Positions 54,100 to 62,906 of a stretch of 64,000 nt of DNA are shown here, piece after piece. The stretch is from Pelagibacterales bacterium SAG-MED19 (GTDB taxonomy: Bacteria > Pseudomonadota > Alphaproteobacteria > Pelagibacterales > Pelagibacteraceae). The stretch's first letter is position 1. Each line of letters starts with the position of its first letter. The stretch lies in NCBI GenBank assembly GCA_014654035.1, contig JACWDQ010000002.1, forward strand, positions 49,776-113,775, given 5' to 3'. A program made the translations under genes and the position numbers. The notes beneath the pieces were generated by a model, which was given only the letters and a program-made list of their open reading frames with translations, was not told the origin of the DNA and searched no databases.

Positions 54100-55635
54100 T
54101 TTTAATTCTATTAAATGAAAATATTAAAAAAATATACAATAAAATTAATATTCCAAAAATTTTATTTCCATACTCAGAAAATAGTGTTGGTTGTATATCC
54201 TTATAACTATTAAGATCTATATATCCTGATTGACCAAAATTGACCCTTTGTTCTATGACACCTATGGGATTTATAATGGCTGCTGTACCATTATTTGCTG
54301 ACCTAAGCACGTATTTACCACTTTCAATTGCTCTAAAAACACTGTGAACAAAATGCTGCTTAGGACCAATTGACTGACCAAACCACCCATCCTCAGAAAT
54401 ATTTATGATTAAATCAAAATTAGAGTTTTTAAATAACTTGCCAGAATAAATAATCTCATAACAAATTAATGGTAAAATTTTTAATGAAAAGGATTGTTGT
54501 GTTAATTTTATTATATTTCTCTGGTCTCCACTTGAAAAAGATTGATAATTATTTGTTAAAGATCTTAAGCCAATTTTACCTAAGACATTTTCAAATGGTA
54601 GAAATTCACCAAAAGGTACCAACTTAATTTTATTATAAGAGTTTAAAATGTTTAATTGACTATCATAAATTGAAAAAGAATTATAATATTTTTTTATTCC
54701 ATTATTTTCAAAGTGGCTATTCATTCCAATTATTAATAAATGATTGTTGCTAAATTTTTTATCAAATAACGATTTATAATTTACAAGCTCATCTTCTGGA
54801 ATATCTGGAATAATCCCCTCCGGCCATACAAAAATTGTTTTTTCATTAATCTTTGGATCACTTATCTTAATTAAATCTTTGATAACTGAAATTGAATCTA
54901 TATTTTTATAGAACCTATCAAGACTTATGTTTGAGTTAATAACTCTTATTTTAAAATCATATTTTTTATTAGTTATTTTGTTAAAATTTTCTTTGTGCAA
55001 AGATCCATAAATATTAAATATTATTGTGGAGATTAAAAAGATAATACAAACCCCTATACCAATTTTTTTACGTCTTAATATGAGTAATGCGGGACTTGTA
55101 AATAATGAAATACAAAATAAGTTAAATCCATAAGTTCCTATAAGAGAGATTATACTTAAAATTTCTAATTGATTTGAAAAACTGTACACTATCAAATTCC
55201 ATGGAAAACCAGTTAAAATTGAACCTCTAACAAACTCTAAAATTCCAAAAATCAATGAAAATAAAAAAAATGAACTAGTAATTTTTTTTGATTTAAAGAT
55301 TATAAATAAACAAGAAACCAGTCCATAAAAGATAGCTAAAAAAGATGGTATAAATATTATAGTTAATGGAATTAAAGTTTTGAAATTTTGATCAAATGTC
55401 AATGAAATAGATATCCAATATAAATTAGTTACAAAATATCCAAAACCGAATAACCACCCATAAAAGAAATAAAACTTAACATTTTTATGTTGCTCTGTTT
55501 TTTTTATTAAAAAACAAATAACAAACTAAAAGTAAAAAAATTAACAATTAGATAATTAAATGGAGGTAAACTCAAGGATGTTACCATTCCCAAAATAATT
55601 AAGAATATAAATTCAATATAATTTTTTTTATTCAA
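54092..55635 (-). CDS. lnt: Apolipoprotein N-acyltransferase, frameshifted in a T6 run
   Basis: Adds the third acyl chain to lipoproteins at the inner membrane. Downstream of the break the frame holds the membrane half and nitrilase domain ([46 protein letters not shown]). It opens near 55513, without an ATG. Upstream, another frame from TTG 55635 encodes [15 protein letters not shown]... up to LLFVF. Adding one T to the six-base run at 55509-55514 joins the two as [21 protein letters not shown], about 514 aa, the usual Lnt length. Starts 1 bp after ybeY. Confidence 0.88.
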
Positions 55636-55636
55636 T

Positions 55637-56098
55637 TTAATTTATTTTTGAAATTACAGATTGATATATTTGTTCTTCTTCCTTAAGCATCTTTTTGTAA
55701 TCTTTATTTTTTATATGATCAAAACCTAATAAATGAAGAAAACCGTGAATAAAAATCCTAATCAATTTTTCTTTAAAAAATTTTAAATTTTGTGTTTTAG
55801 GTTTGTTTATATAGTCATAACTAATTATAATATCCCCAATATAAGTCTGTTTTGATATTTTAATCTCTTCATTAAATGGAAATGATAAAATATCAGTAGA
55901 TTTATTCTTATTTCTGAAACTTTTATTTAACTTTTTAATATTTTTATTGTTAGAAAGCAGCAAAGTTAAGCTTATTTTTTTATCTGAGAACTTATATTTT
56001 TTTGGAAAAGCGTCACAAACTTTTTTGAAAAATATTTCTTTCCTCTTAAGTCTATGAGCCCAAGCCTTCTCATTAGAGAAGACATTTACTTTAATCAT
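55637..56098 (-). CDS. ybeY: Endoribonuclease YbeY (rRNA maturation)
   Basis: Zinc-dependent RNase of 16S rRNA maturation. The 153-aa protein has NKSTDILSFPF near residue 70, GDIIISYDYI and the zinc motif HGFLHLLGFDH near 115 (three His). Length is normal. It overlaps the PhoH-like gene by 8 bp, the usual phoH-ybeY order. A corC gene often follows ybeY in alphaproteobacteria but is not here; lnt follows instead. Confidence 0.94.
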   Translation of the reverse strand: MIKVNVFSNEKAWAHRLKRKEIFFKKVCDAFPKKYKFSDKKISLTLLLSNNKNIKKLNKSFRNKNKSTDILSFPFNEEIKISKQTYIGDIIISYDYINKPKTQNLKFFKEKLIRIFIHGFLHLLGFDHIKNKDYKKMLKEEEQIYQSVISKIN

Positions 56099-57086
56099 TT
56101 TTTGAATAAGCTTTTACTATTTTAGAGACCAGTGGATGTCGAACAACATCTGAATGATCAAAATCAACTACTGCAATTTCATTCAAATGGCCTAATAATT
56201 CTTTTGATCTTACTAAACCGGACATATTCTTATTGGGCAAATCTATTTGGGTTGGATCTCCGTTGACTACAATTTTTGAGTTTTCTCCAATACGAGTTAA
56301 AAACATCTTTATTTGTGTATCTGTAGCATTTTGAGCTTCATCTAAAATAGCAAATGAATTTTTTAATGTTCTTCCTCTCATAAAAGCTAATGGTGCGATT
56401 TCTATATCTCCTATCTCAATCATCCGCTGGATTTTTTCAAAATCAAAAAGGTCATAAAGAGAATCATATAAAGGCCTCAGATAAGGATCAACCTTTTCCT
56501 TCATATCTCCAGGTAAAAAACCTAAACGTTCACCAGCCTCGACAGCTGGCCTTGATAAAATTATTCTCTCAATTTTTTTTTCAAGTAACATGGTGAGACC
56601 TACAGCAACAGCTAAAAAAGTTTTACCAGTTCCCGCAGGGCCTGCGGAAATAATGATATCACTTTGCCTTAAAGCTCTAACATAACTTTTTTGTTTCTCA
56701 GATCTAGGTATAATGGATTTTTTTGGCGTTTTTATAATATCAGTAACATTATTATTTTTAACTTTCTCATTGATCATAAATTTATCTACAGATGAAACTA
56801 TATCCTTATTTTCTATACTACCATTATTTATAAATTGATTAGCTAAAAATTTAATAGCATTTTTTACGATTTCATTAGTTTCAGAATTTGATTTAATCAA
56901 TATTGAGTTGCCCCTTGAATACAGATTAGACTGAGTAATTTTTTCTAATTCTTTTAAATTTTTATTAAATTCTCCAACTACCCCCATCAAAAGATCGTTA
57001 TCATGAAAAATCACACTTAAAGAATTGTTATCTGAATAAACAAATTTAAGAGATGGATCTATGTTCTTTTTTGTTACGCTGCTCAA
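56091..57086 (-). CDS. PhoH-family ATPase (YbeZ type)
   Basis: A 331-aa ATPase, the usual partner of YbeY in RNA metabolism. An N-terminal region of about 110 residues precedes the RecA-like domain. Walker A is SAGPAGTGKTFLAVAVGL near residues 152-169 and Walker B FAILDEAQNAT near 245. Length is normal. It lies between miaB (3-bp gap) and ybeY (8-bp overlap). Confidence 0.94.
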   Translation of the reverse strand: MSSVTKKNIDPSLKFVYSDNNSLSVIFHDNDLLMGVVGEFNKNLKELEKITQSNLYSRGNSILIKSNSETNEIVKNAIKFLANQFINNGSIENKDIVSSVDKFMINEKVKNNNVTDIIKTPKKSIIPRSEKQKSYVRALRQSDIIISAGPAGTGKTFLAVAVGLTMLLEKKIERIILSRPAVEAGERLGFLPGDMKEKVDPYLRPLYDSLYDLFDFEKIQRMIEIGDIEIAPLAFMRGRTLKNSFAILDEAQNATDTQIKMFLTRIGENSKIVVNGDPTQIDLPNKNMSGLVRSKELLGHLNEIAVVDFDHSDVVRHPLVSKIVKAYSKND

Positions 57087-57089
57087 TTG

Positions 57090-58418
57090 CTATGCTACCT
57101 TTTTATTTGAGTTTACTATTTTTTCTCCAAATAAAGTGCTTCTATTGCTTGTTTTAATCTTAATTGGCATAATTTTTCCAACGTCACTCTGATTACCATT
57201 AAATATTACAGATGTCATATGTTCTGAGCGCCCAAAAACTTGTTTATTATCTTCAGTTAAATTTTCAACTAAAACATTTAAAGTCTTCTCTTCTAAGGAT
57301 TTATTTTTCATTAATTGATTCTCAAATAATTGATTTTGTAATTTTTCAAGTCTTTCCATTGAAACTTTTTTATCAATTAATTTTAAATCTGCTGCTTTTG
57401 TTCCTGGTCTAGGGCTAAAAATAAATGAATATGAATTTATAAATTTTATTCTTGAAATTAAATTGAATGTGTCTTTAAAGTCCTCTTCTTCTTCTCCTGG
57501 ATAACCAATAATAAAGTCACTTGAAAATTCTATATTTGTATTAATTCCTTTTAATTTATCAAATATCTCTAAATATTCTTCTATTGTATGTTTACGATTC
57601 ATTCGATTTAAAATTTTATTAGATCCACTTTGAACTGGCAAATGAATTAAAGGCATTAATTTTTTTGAGTGTCTATAAACATCAATTAAATCTTCTGTCA
57701 TATCTCTTGGGTGAGATGTGGTATATCTAATTCTTTCTATACCTGAAAGTTTTTCAATTTCTAATATTAAATTAGACAACTTGTAATTTTCATTGTTATA
57801 TGCATTAACATTTTGTCCAAGTAAAATTATTTCTTTTGTACCATTATCAATTAAATATTTAGCTTCATCTATAATTTGACAAAATGGTCTTGAATATTCT
57901 GGGCCTCTTGTGTATGGAACTACACAAAAGTGACAAAACTTATCACAACCTTCTTGAATTGTTAAAAATGAAGAAACTTTTCCGGAATTATTTTTAATTT
58001 TGTTAAAATAAGAAAACTTAGAAGCTGGATCAAACTGAGTTTCTTCAACTCTTTGTTTTTTATTAATGTGTTCTAAAATTTTATCATTAATTTTATGATA
58101 TGATTGAGGACCTATAATTAAATCTATATAAGGCTCCCTATTAAGCATTTCATAATTTTCAGCCTGAGCCACACATCCTGCAACAATTACTAATGGTTTT
58201 TTTTTTGACCTAAAAATTTTTTTGACTCTTCCTATCTCATGATATACTTTTTCTTTTGCCTTATCTCTGATGTGACAAGTATTTAAAAGATAACAATTAG
58301 CATCTTCATAATTAATTGTTTTTTTAAATCCAATTTTTTTTACTGAGTCAAATATTCGATTTGAGTCATATTCATTCATTTGACAACCGAATGTTTTGAT
58401 AAATATTTTTTGACTCAT
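57090..58418 (-). CDS. miaB: tRNA-2-methylthio-N6-dimethylallyladenosine synthase
   Basis: Radical-SAM methylthiotransferase that modifies A37 of tRNAs. The 442-aa protein begins MSQKIFIKTFGCQMNEYDS, with the first auxiliary-cluster Cys. The radical SAM motif is EGCDKFCHFCVVPYTRG near 157-173 (C-x3-C-x2-C). A C-terminal TRAM domain follows. ATG 58418 was chosen because it starts 1 bp after the fur stop and gives the standard N-terminus. Confidence 0.96.
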   Translation of the reverse strand: MSQKIFIKTFGCQMNEYDSNRIFDSVKKIGFKKTINYEDANCYLLNTCHIRDKAKEKVYHEIGRVKKIFRSKKKPLVIVAGCVAQAENYEMLNREPYIDLIIGPQSYHKINDKILEHINKKQRVEETQFDPASKFSYFNKIKNNSGKVSSFLTIQEGCDKFCHFCVVPYTRGPEYSRPFCQIIDEAKYLIDNGTKEIILLGQNVNAYNNENYKLSNLILEIEKLSGIERIRYTTSHPRDMTEDLIDVYRHSKKLMPLIHLPVQSGSNKILNRMNRKHTIEEYLEIFDKLKGINTNIEFSSDFIIGYPGEEEEDFKDTFNLISRIKFINSYSFIFSPRPGTKAADLKLIDKKVSMERLEKLQNQLFENQLMKNKSLEEKTLNVLVENLTEDNKQVFGRSEHMTSVIFNGNQSDVGKIMPIKIKTSNRSTLFGEKIVNSNKKVA

Positions 58419-58419
58419 A

Positions 58420-58833
58420 TTACTGGGATTTTTTTTTAACCCCATATAATTCTAATTTATGGTCAACTAAAGTATAACCATATTTCTCTGCAACTTTTTT
58501 TTGAAGCATCTCTATTTCCTCATCAATGAATTCTATGATTTCTCCAGATTTAACATCTATCAAATGATCATGATGTCCTTCATTTAATTCTTCGTATCTG
58601 GCCTTACCACCTTTAAATTCATGTTTTGTGAGTATTCCAGACTCTTCGAAAAGTTTGACAGTTCTATAAACAGTTGCAATACTTATCTTAGCGTCAATTT
58701 TTGTAACTCTATTATAAAGCTCATCAACATCTGGGTGATCATTCGAATCTGACATTACTTTTGCAATGATCCTTCTTTGATCTGTAAGTTTAACACCCTT
58801 TGTTATACATTTTTGTTCAATAGTATCTGGCAT
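58420..58833 (-). CDS. fur: Ferric uptake regulator family protein (Fur/Mur)
   Basis: A 137-aa metal-sensing repressor. The winged helix has GVKLTDQRRIIAKVM and ISIATVYRTVKLFEESGIL. The metal site region is EGHHDHLIDVKSGEIIEF. In alphaproteobacteria this ortholog can act as a manganese regulator (Mur). It is distinct from Irr at 43.2-43.6 kb, lacking the HHH motif. It lies between tsaB (8-bp gap) and miaB, an order common in the class. Confidence 0.93.
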   Translation of the reverse strand: MPDTIEQKCITKGVKLTDQRRIIAKVMSDSNDHPDVDELYNRVTKIDAKISIATVYRTVKLFEESGILTKHEFKGGKARYEELNEGHHDHLIDVKSGEIIEFIDEEIEMLQKKVAEKYGYTLVDHKLELYGVKKKSQ

Positions 58834-58841
58834 AATTAATT

Positions 58842-59228
58842 TTAACTTATATAAATAGGTTTAATCAAATTTTTTTTAACATTAAATTTATTGCACAGAT
58901 TGGGAATATTTTCATTTTTAATATTATTTTCATTTTTAAAATCTTGAAAACTGAAGCAATAATAATCAATTTTTTGAGATAAATGTAGAGCTTTTGCCAC
59001 AGAAATTGAATTCCTTATTCCTGCAAAACTGCCTGGGCCTCTATTTACATAGATAGAAGAAATATCATTCAAATTTAGACTTTTTGAGCATAAAAAATCC
59101 TTAACTAAAATTATCAATTTTTCATAATTGTTTTTACTATTTTCATGACTAACATTATAAGTATTTTTATTACCAATGATTGTAAAAAAAATATTTTCAC
59201 TCACTGCATCAATAATTAGTTTAATCAT
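58842..59228 (-). CDS. tsaB: Short TsaB-like protein (tRNA t6A synthesis)
   Basis: TsaB supports TsaD in making t6A37 on tRNAs. Here only 128 aa are present against about 220 usually. The N-terminal ASKHA fold is kept (MIKLIIDAVSENIFF; RGPGSFAGIRNSISVAKAL). The end IKPIYIS resembles the P-x-Y-L end of TsaB, but most of the second lobe is missing. The start is ATG 59228; the longer frame adds 17 residues. Its first 53 bp overlap the start of the divergent deacetylase gene. Confidence 0.82.
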   Translation of the reverse strand: MIKLIIDAVSENIFFTIIGNKNTYNVSHENSKNNYEKLIILVKDFLCSKSLNLNDISSIYVNRGPGSFAGIRNSISVAKALHLSQKIDYYCFSFQDFKNENNIKNENIPNLCNKFNVKKNLIKPIYIS

Positions 59229-60236
59229 TTTATTTTTCTTTTTTTCAATAAATTCTAATGCAGAAGATAAAAATAGCAAACAATTTTTAAATGATGAGGG
59301 AGTTCTGACTATAATGTATCATCGTTTTAATGAGTCAAAATATCCATCAACAAATATTATGATGGATGTTTTTAGTCAACATATGGATTTAATAAAAAAA
59401 TCAAAATTTGATTTTTATCACCCAAAAAAATTTGAAAATCAATTTGACAAACCAAAAAAACAAAAAAAAATTTTACTCACCGTGGATGATGCATTCGAAT
59501 CTTTTTATAAAGAAGCTTGGCCATATTTAAAAAAAATGAAATACCATTTATATTGTTTACATCAACAGAACCTGTTGGCAAAAATGGTTACATGACTTGG
59601 GATCAAATTAAAGAAATAGAAAAATCAAAGATTGGAGTGATTGGTCATCATTCTCATAGTCATGAATATTTAATCGATACACCCTTAAATGTGTTTATTG
59701 ATGATATTGAAAAAGCTAATAAAATATTTTTAAAAAATCTAGGTTATATACCCTCAATATTTTCTTATCCTTTTGGAGAATATTCAAAACCAATGAAAGA
59801 ATATATATCTCAAAATTTTAAATTTTCATTTGGACAACACTCTGGTGTAATAGATGCAAACAAAGAAAAATTTGAATTACCCAGATTTCCTATTAATGAA
59901 AAATATGGTGAAATTAAAAGATTTAAATCAATTATAAATTATTTTCCACTTGAATATAAAAAATTATTACCAGAAGAAAAAAAAATAAATATTAACAATA
60001 ACCCTCCTATTTTCAATGTTGAATTTTTTCCAGAACAAAAAAATATAGATAATATTAATTGTTACTCAAATGAAGGTGGAAAATGGGAAAAATCAAAAAT
60101 AAGTATTAATGGAAATAATTTATCCATAGACTTTAGAGAGTCTTTTTTACCTAGAAGAGGTAGAATCAATTGTTCATTAAACGACAATGGAAAATGGCGA
60201 TGGTTTGGGGTTCAGTTTGTCGTAAAAAAAAATTAA
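59176..60236 (+). CDS. Secreted polysaccharide deacetylase, frameshifted in an A8 run
   Basis: A NodB-type deacetylase of about 353 aa if repaired. A signal peptide (MIVKKIFSLTASIISLI ... INSNAE) precedes LTIMYHRFNE, the motif 1 LLTVDDAFESF (Asp-Asp) and motif 2 HHSHSHEYL. Frames switch at the A8 run 59529-59536: adding one A yields PYLKKNEIPFILFTSTEP. A C-terminal beta-rich region follows. Possible targets are peptidoglycan or other amino-sugar polymers. The 5' end overlaps tsaB head to head by 53 bp. Convergent with the Bax-like gene (4-bp overlap). Confidence 0.8.
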
Positions 60237-61309
60237 ATCAAACTTTCAAATTCTTTACTTGAGGGTAGCAACTTTGCATCATCAAAATCTTTAAGTCCAT
60301 TTTGCTTAATTATTTTTTGAAGAACTTCAACATATTGGTTTCCCGTTTCAGCATATTCATTTAAATATTCTGCAAGAATTATACTGTCTAAAGGTTTTCC
60401 CATATCTCTCAGTTTAGCTCTTGCTTCTCTGAAATTTTTATATGTTGAGTGTGTATTAATATTTCTTTGATATGCTCTGACAGAGGCTTGTAAAACGTTA
60501 AACTTCATAACTTTATGACCCTCATTCTTATCAGCATCTTTAGGTTTTAACCCTTCACCTGACCATGTCCATTGACCAAAAAGTGCATTGCCTTCCTGAG
60601 CAAATCTTGATGTTCCCCATCCTGTTTCTTTTGCAGCTTGTGCAATAGCTAAAGAGACTGGTATTTCATCCATTCTTTTCTTTAAAATTGATAAATCTTT
60701 TGAGGGAATACCATATTGTTTATATTTTCTATCAAGCCATTTTTTTTCTAATTTAGAATTACTGTTTTTATTAATAATTGTGAAAAGTCTCTTTCGATCT
60801 ACTTTTATATTATTATTTTCCTTGAGAATTAGAGGTAAAACTATTTGAATAAAGAACTCTTTTCTTTTTTTGGTGTTCTCAATCATTTTAATTTCATTAG
60901 GTAGCAGGGTAAGTGCAACAGGTTTAACTAGTTTTTTTTCTCTTACATCTTTTAAAGTGTAGTTTGTATCGTCAAATAATTGTTTAATTGTTGATGCATT
61001 TAATCTTACAGTGTCGGTCTCTAAATCATTTAAACTAAAAATATCTACCAATAAATCATTTTCATCTAATGTTTCATTGTTGCCACTAATTCCATTTTTT
61101 TTATTATTTAAAGTATATGCTAAAACAGCTTTTGAATTATTTTGAAACTCTATATTTTTCATTTTTGAAAAATTAACCAATATTGGTGTCATGTAAAAAA
61201 ATAAAATAACTAATAGTGAACTCAAAAAAATTCGTGGAATTGAGCCTAAATTTTTTTGGTCAAAAAATCTAAAAAATTTAAAATTATTTGATAAAAAATT
61301 TCTCTTCAT
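60233..61309 (-). CDS. Bax-like glucosaminidase-domain protein
   Basis: A 358-aa membrane-anchored or periplasmic protein. A single N-terminal hydrophobic helix lies near residues 25-47 (PRIFLSSLLVILFFYMTP). The C-terminal glucosaminidase domain carries AIAQAAKETGWGTSRFAQ and GNALFGQWTW near 220-245, with the Glu of the KETGWG motif as the likely catalytic residue. Such proteins cut peptidoglycan or related glycans. It is next to a polysaccharide deacetylase. The stop is 4 bp inside the convergent deacetylase, and the start touches the nfu stop (no gap). Confidence 0.85.
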   Translation of the reverse strand: MKRNFLSNNFKFFRFFDQKNLGSIPRIFLSSLLVILFFYMTPILVNFSKMKNIEFQNNSKAVLAYTLNNKKNGISGNNETLDENDLLVDIFSLNDLETDTVRLNASTIKQLFDDTNYTLKDVREKKLVKPVALTLLPNEIKMIENTKKRKEFFIQIVLPLILKENNNIKVDRKRLFTIINKNSNSKLEKKWLDRKYKQYGIPSKDLSILKKRMDEIPVSLAIAQAAKETGWGTSRFAQEGNALFGQWTWSGEGLKPKDADKNEGHKVMKFNVLQASVRAYQRNINTHSTYKNFREARAKLRDMGKPLDSIILAEYLNEYAETGNQYVEVLQKIIKQNGLKDFDDAKLLPSSKEFESLI

Positions 61310-61849
61310 TTAAATAGCCTCGACTCCTTTTACTTCTGGAATATAATGACATAAAAGATTTTGTACACCTTGCTTAAGTGTCATAGTAGAACTTGGACAT
61401 CCTGAACAACTTCCTTGTAATTGAACTTTAACAACACCATTTTCAAAATTCTTAAATTTAATGTCACCTCCATCTTTAGCTACAGCAGGACGAATTTTTT
61501 CATCCAAAAGTTTGACAATTTTTTTTTCTATTTCTTTTAAGTTTTTTGTTTCTTCATTAAGATCTTTTTCAATAACAAATTCTTTTCCACTAGCATAAAA
61601 ATCATTTATTAATGAAATAATTATATGCTTTATTTCATCCCAAGACGTATCGTCATATTTATTAATTGAAATAAAATCTTTTCCCAAAAAAATTCCTTCA
61701 ACTCCATTAATTGACAAAATATTTCTAATTAATTCATTATTTGTCTCATCTTTTCTCGTCACTTCAAAAGATCCATTGTTAGAAACAATTTTCCCTGGTA
61801 AAAATTTTAATGAGTTCGGATTTGGAGTATTTTCAGTTTGAACAAACAT
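61310..61849 (-). CDS. NifU-like Fe-S scaffold protein (Nfu)
   Basis: A 179-aa Fe-S cluster carrier. The N-terminal Nfu domain begins VQTENTPNPNSLKFLPG. The C-terminal NifU domain is at about 105-175, with KDGGDIKFKNFENGVV and the cluster-binding CxxC in GSCSGCPSSTMTLKQG. This form is close to mitochondrial Nfu1 in layout. It lies between trpS and the Bax-like gene on the same strand. Confidence 0.94.
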   Translation of the reverse strand: MFVQTENTPNPNSLKFLPGKIVSNNGSFEVTRKDETNNELIRNILSINGVEGIFLGKDFISINKYDDTSWDEIKHIIISLINDFYASGKEFVIEKDLNEETKNLKEIEKKIVKLLDEKIRPAVAKDGGDIKFKNFENGVVKVQLQGSCSGCPSSTMTLKQGVQNLLCHYIPEVKGVEAI

Positions 61850-61902
61850 AATTAATATATAGTCAATAATTCTGAAAAAGGAACTTGTTAAAAAAAAATA
61901 TC

Positions 61903-62904
61903 TTAAAAACCCACTAATTCATGAATTTTTTTGATCTTTTTTGATGCAATATCATTTGCTTTTTTGGACCCTTCTAAAAGAATCTTATCCAAATAATCTT
62001 TTTCATTAAGTAATTTTTTTATTTCAACTGATATTGGAGCAATTTTATCAACTACAACTTGAGATAGATTATCCTTAAATTCAGAAAAATTTTTACCAGA
62101 AAATTCTTGAATTATTTTTTCTAAAGTTAAACCAGATAAACTTGAATAAATTCCTATCAAATTTCTTGCTTCCGCTCTTTTATTCAATTCTTCAAGATTT
62201 GATGGCATTGGTAATGGGTCTGTTTTCGCTTTTTTAATCTTATTAATAATTTGATCCTTATCATCTGTTAAATTTATTCTACTAAGATCAGACAATTCTG
62301 ATTTGCTCATTTTTCTTGAACCGTCCTTAAGACTCATTATTCTTGAAAATTGTTTTTGTATTAATGGTTCTGGTATCTTAAAAAAATCTTTAACTTCAAA
62401 ATCATTATTGAATTTTTGAGCAATGTCTCTACACAGTTCTAGATGTTGTTTTTGATCATCACCAACTGGTACATGAGTTGTGTCATACAACAAAATATCT
62501 GCTGCCATCAACACTGGGTAAGAGTATAATCCAATACTTGCTTTTTCTTTATCTTTTCCAGCTTTTTCTTTGAACTGAGTCATCCTATTTAACCAGCCCA
62601 TTCTTGCGATGCAGCTTAGTATCCATGCTGCCTCTGAATGTGCACTAACTTTAGATTGATTAAAGATAATACTTTTTTTTGCATCAATTCCACTAGCTAA
62701 AAATGTTGCCACTGTTTCTCTTATATTATTTCTAAGATCTTTTGGATCTTGATTTACAGTTATTGCATGTAAATCCACTACACAAAAAACACAGCTATTT
62801 TCATTATTATTATTTAAATCTACAAAATTTTTAATCGCACCAAGGTAATTACCCAAATGAAGATTGCCCGTAGGTTGAACGCCTGAAAAAATTTTTTTTC
62901 CCAT
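61903..62904 (-). CDS. trpS: Tryptophanyl-tRNA synthetase
   Basis: Class I synthetase that charges tRNA-Trp. The 333-aa protein begins KKIFSGVQPTGNLHLGNYLG, with HLGN as the HIGH motif, has PVGDDQKQHLELCRDIA near 145 and the KMSKS motif in GSRKMSKSELSD near 196. Length is normal. It starts 2 bp after murJ, the common alphaproteobacterial murJ-trpS order. Confidence 0.97.
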   Translation of the reverse strand: MGKKIFSGVQPTGNLHLGNYLGAIKNFVDLNNNNENSCVFCVVDLHAITVNQDPKDLRNNIRETVATFLASGIDAKKSIIFNQSKVSAHSEAAWILSCIARMGWLNRMTQFKEKAGKDKEKASIGLYSYPVLMAADILLYDTTHVPVGDDQKQHLELCRDIAQKFNNDFEVKDFFKIPEPLIQKQFSRIMSLKDGSRKMSKSELSDLSRINLTDDKDQIINKIKKAKTDPLPMPSNLEELNKRAEARNLIGIYSSLSGLTLEKIIQEFSGKNFSEFKDNLSQVVVDKIAPISVEIKKLLNEKDYLDKILLEGSKKANDIASKKIKKIHELVGF

Positions 62905-62906
62905 AA

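Noticed and set aside
54100-54200. SAM riboswitch upstream of metK
   Set aside because: The metK start overlaps the lnt coding end by 8 bp, leaving no untranslated leader, and I see no SAM-type structure there.
61850-61902. Irr box upstream of nfu
   Set aside because: ATTCTGAA resembles a half-site, but the other half matches in only 4 of 8 positions.
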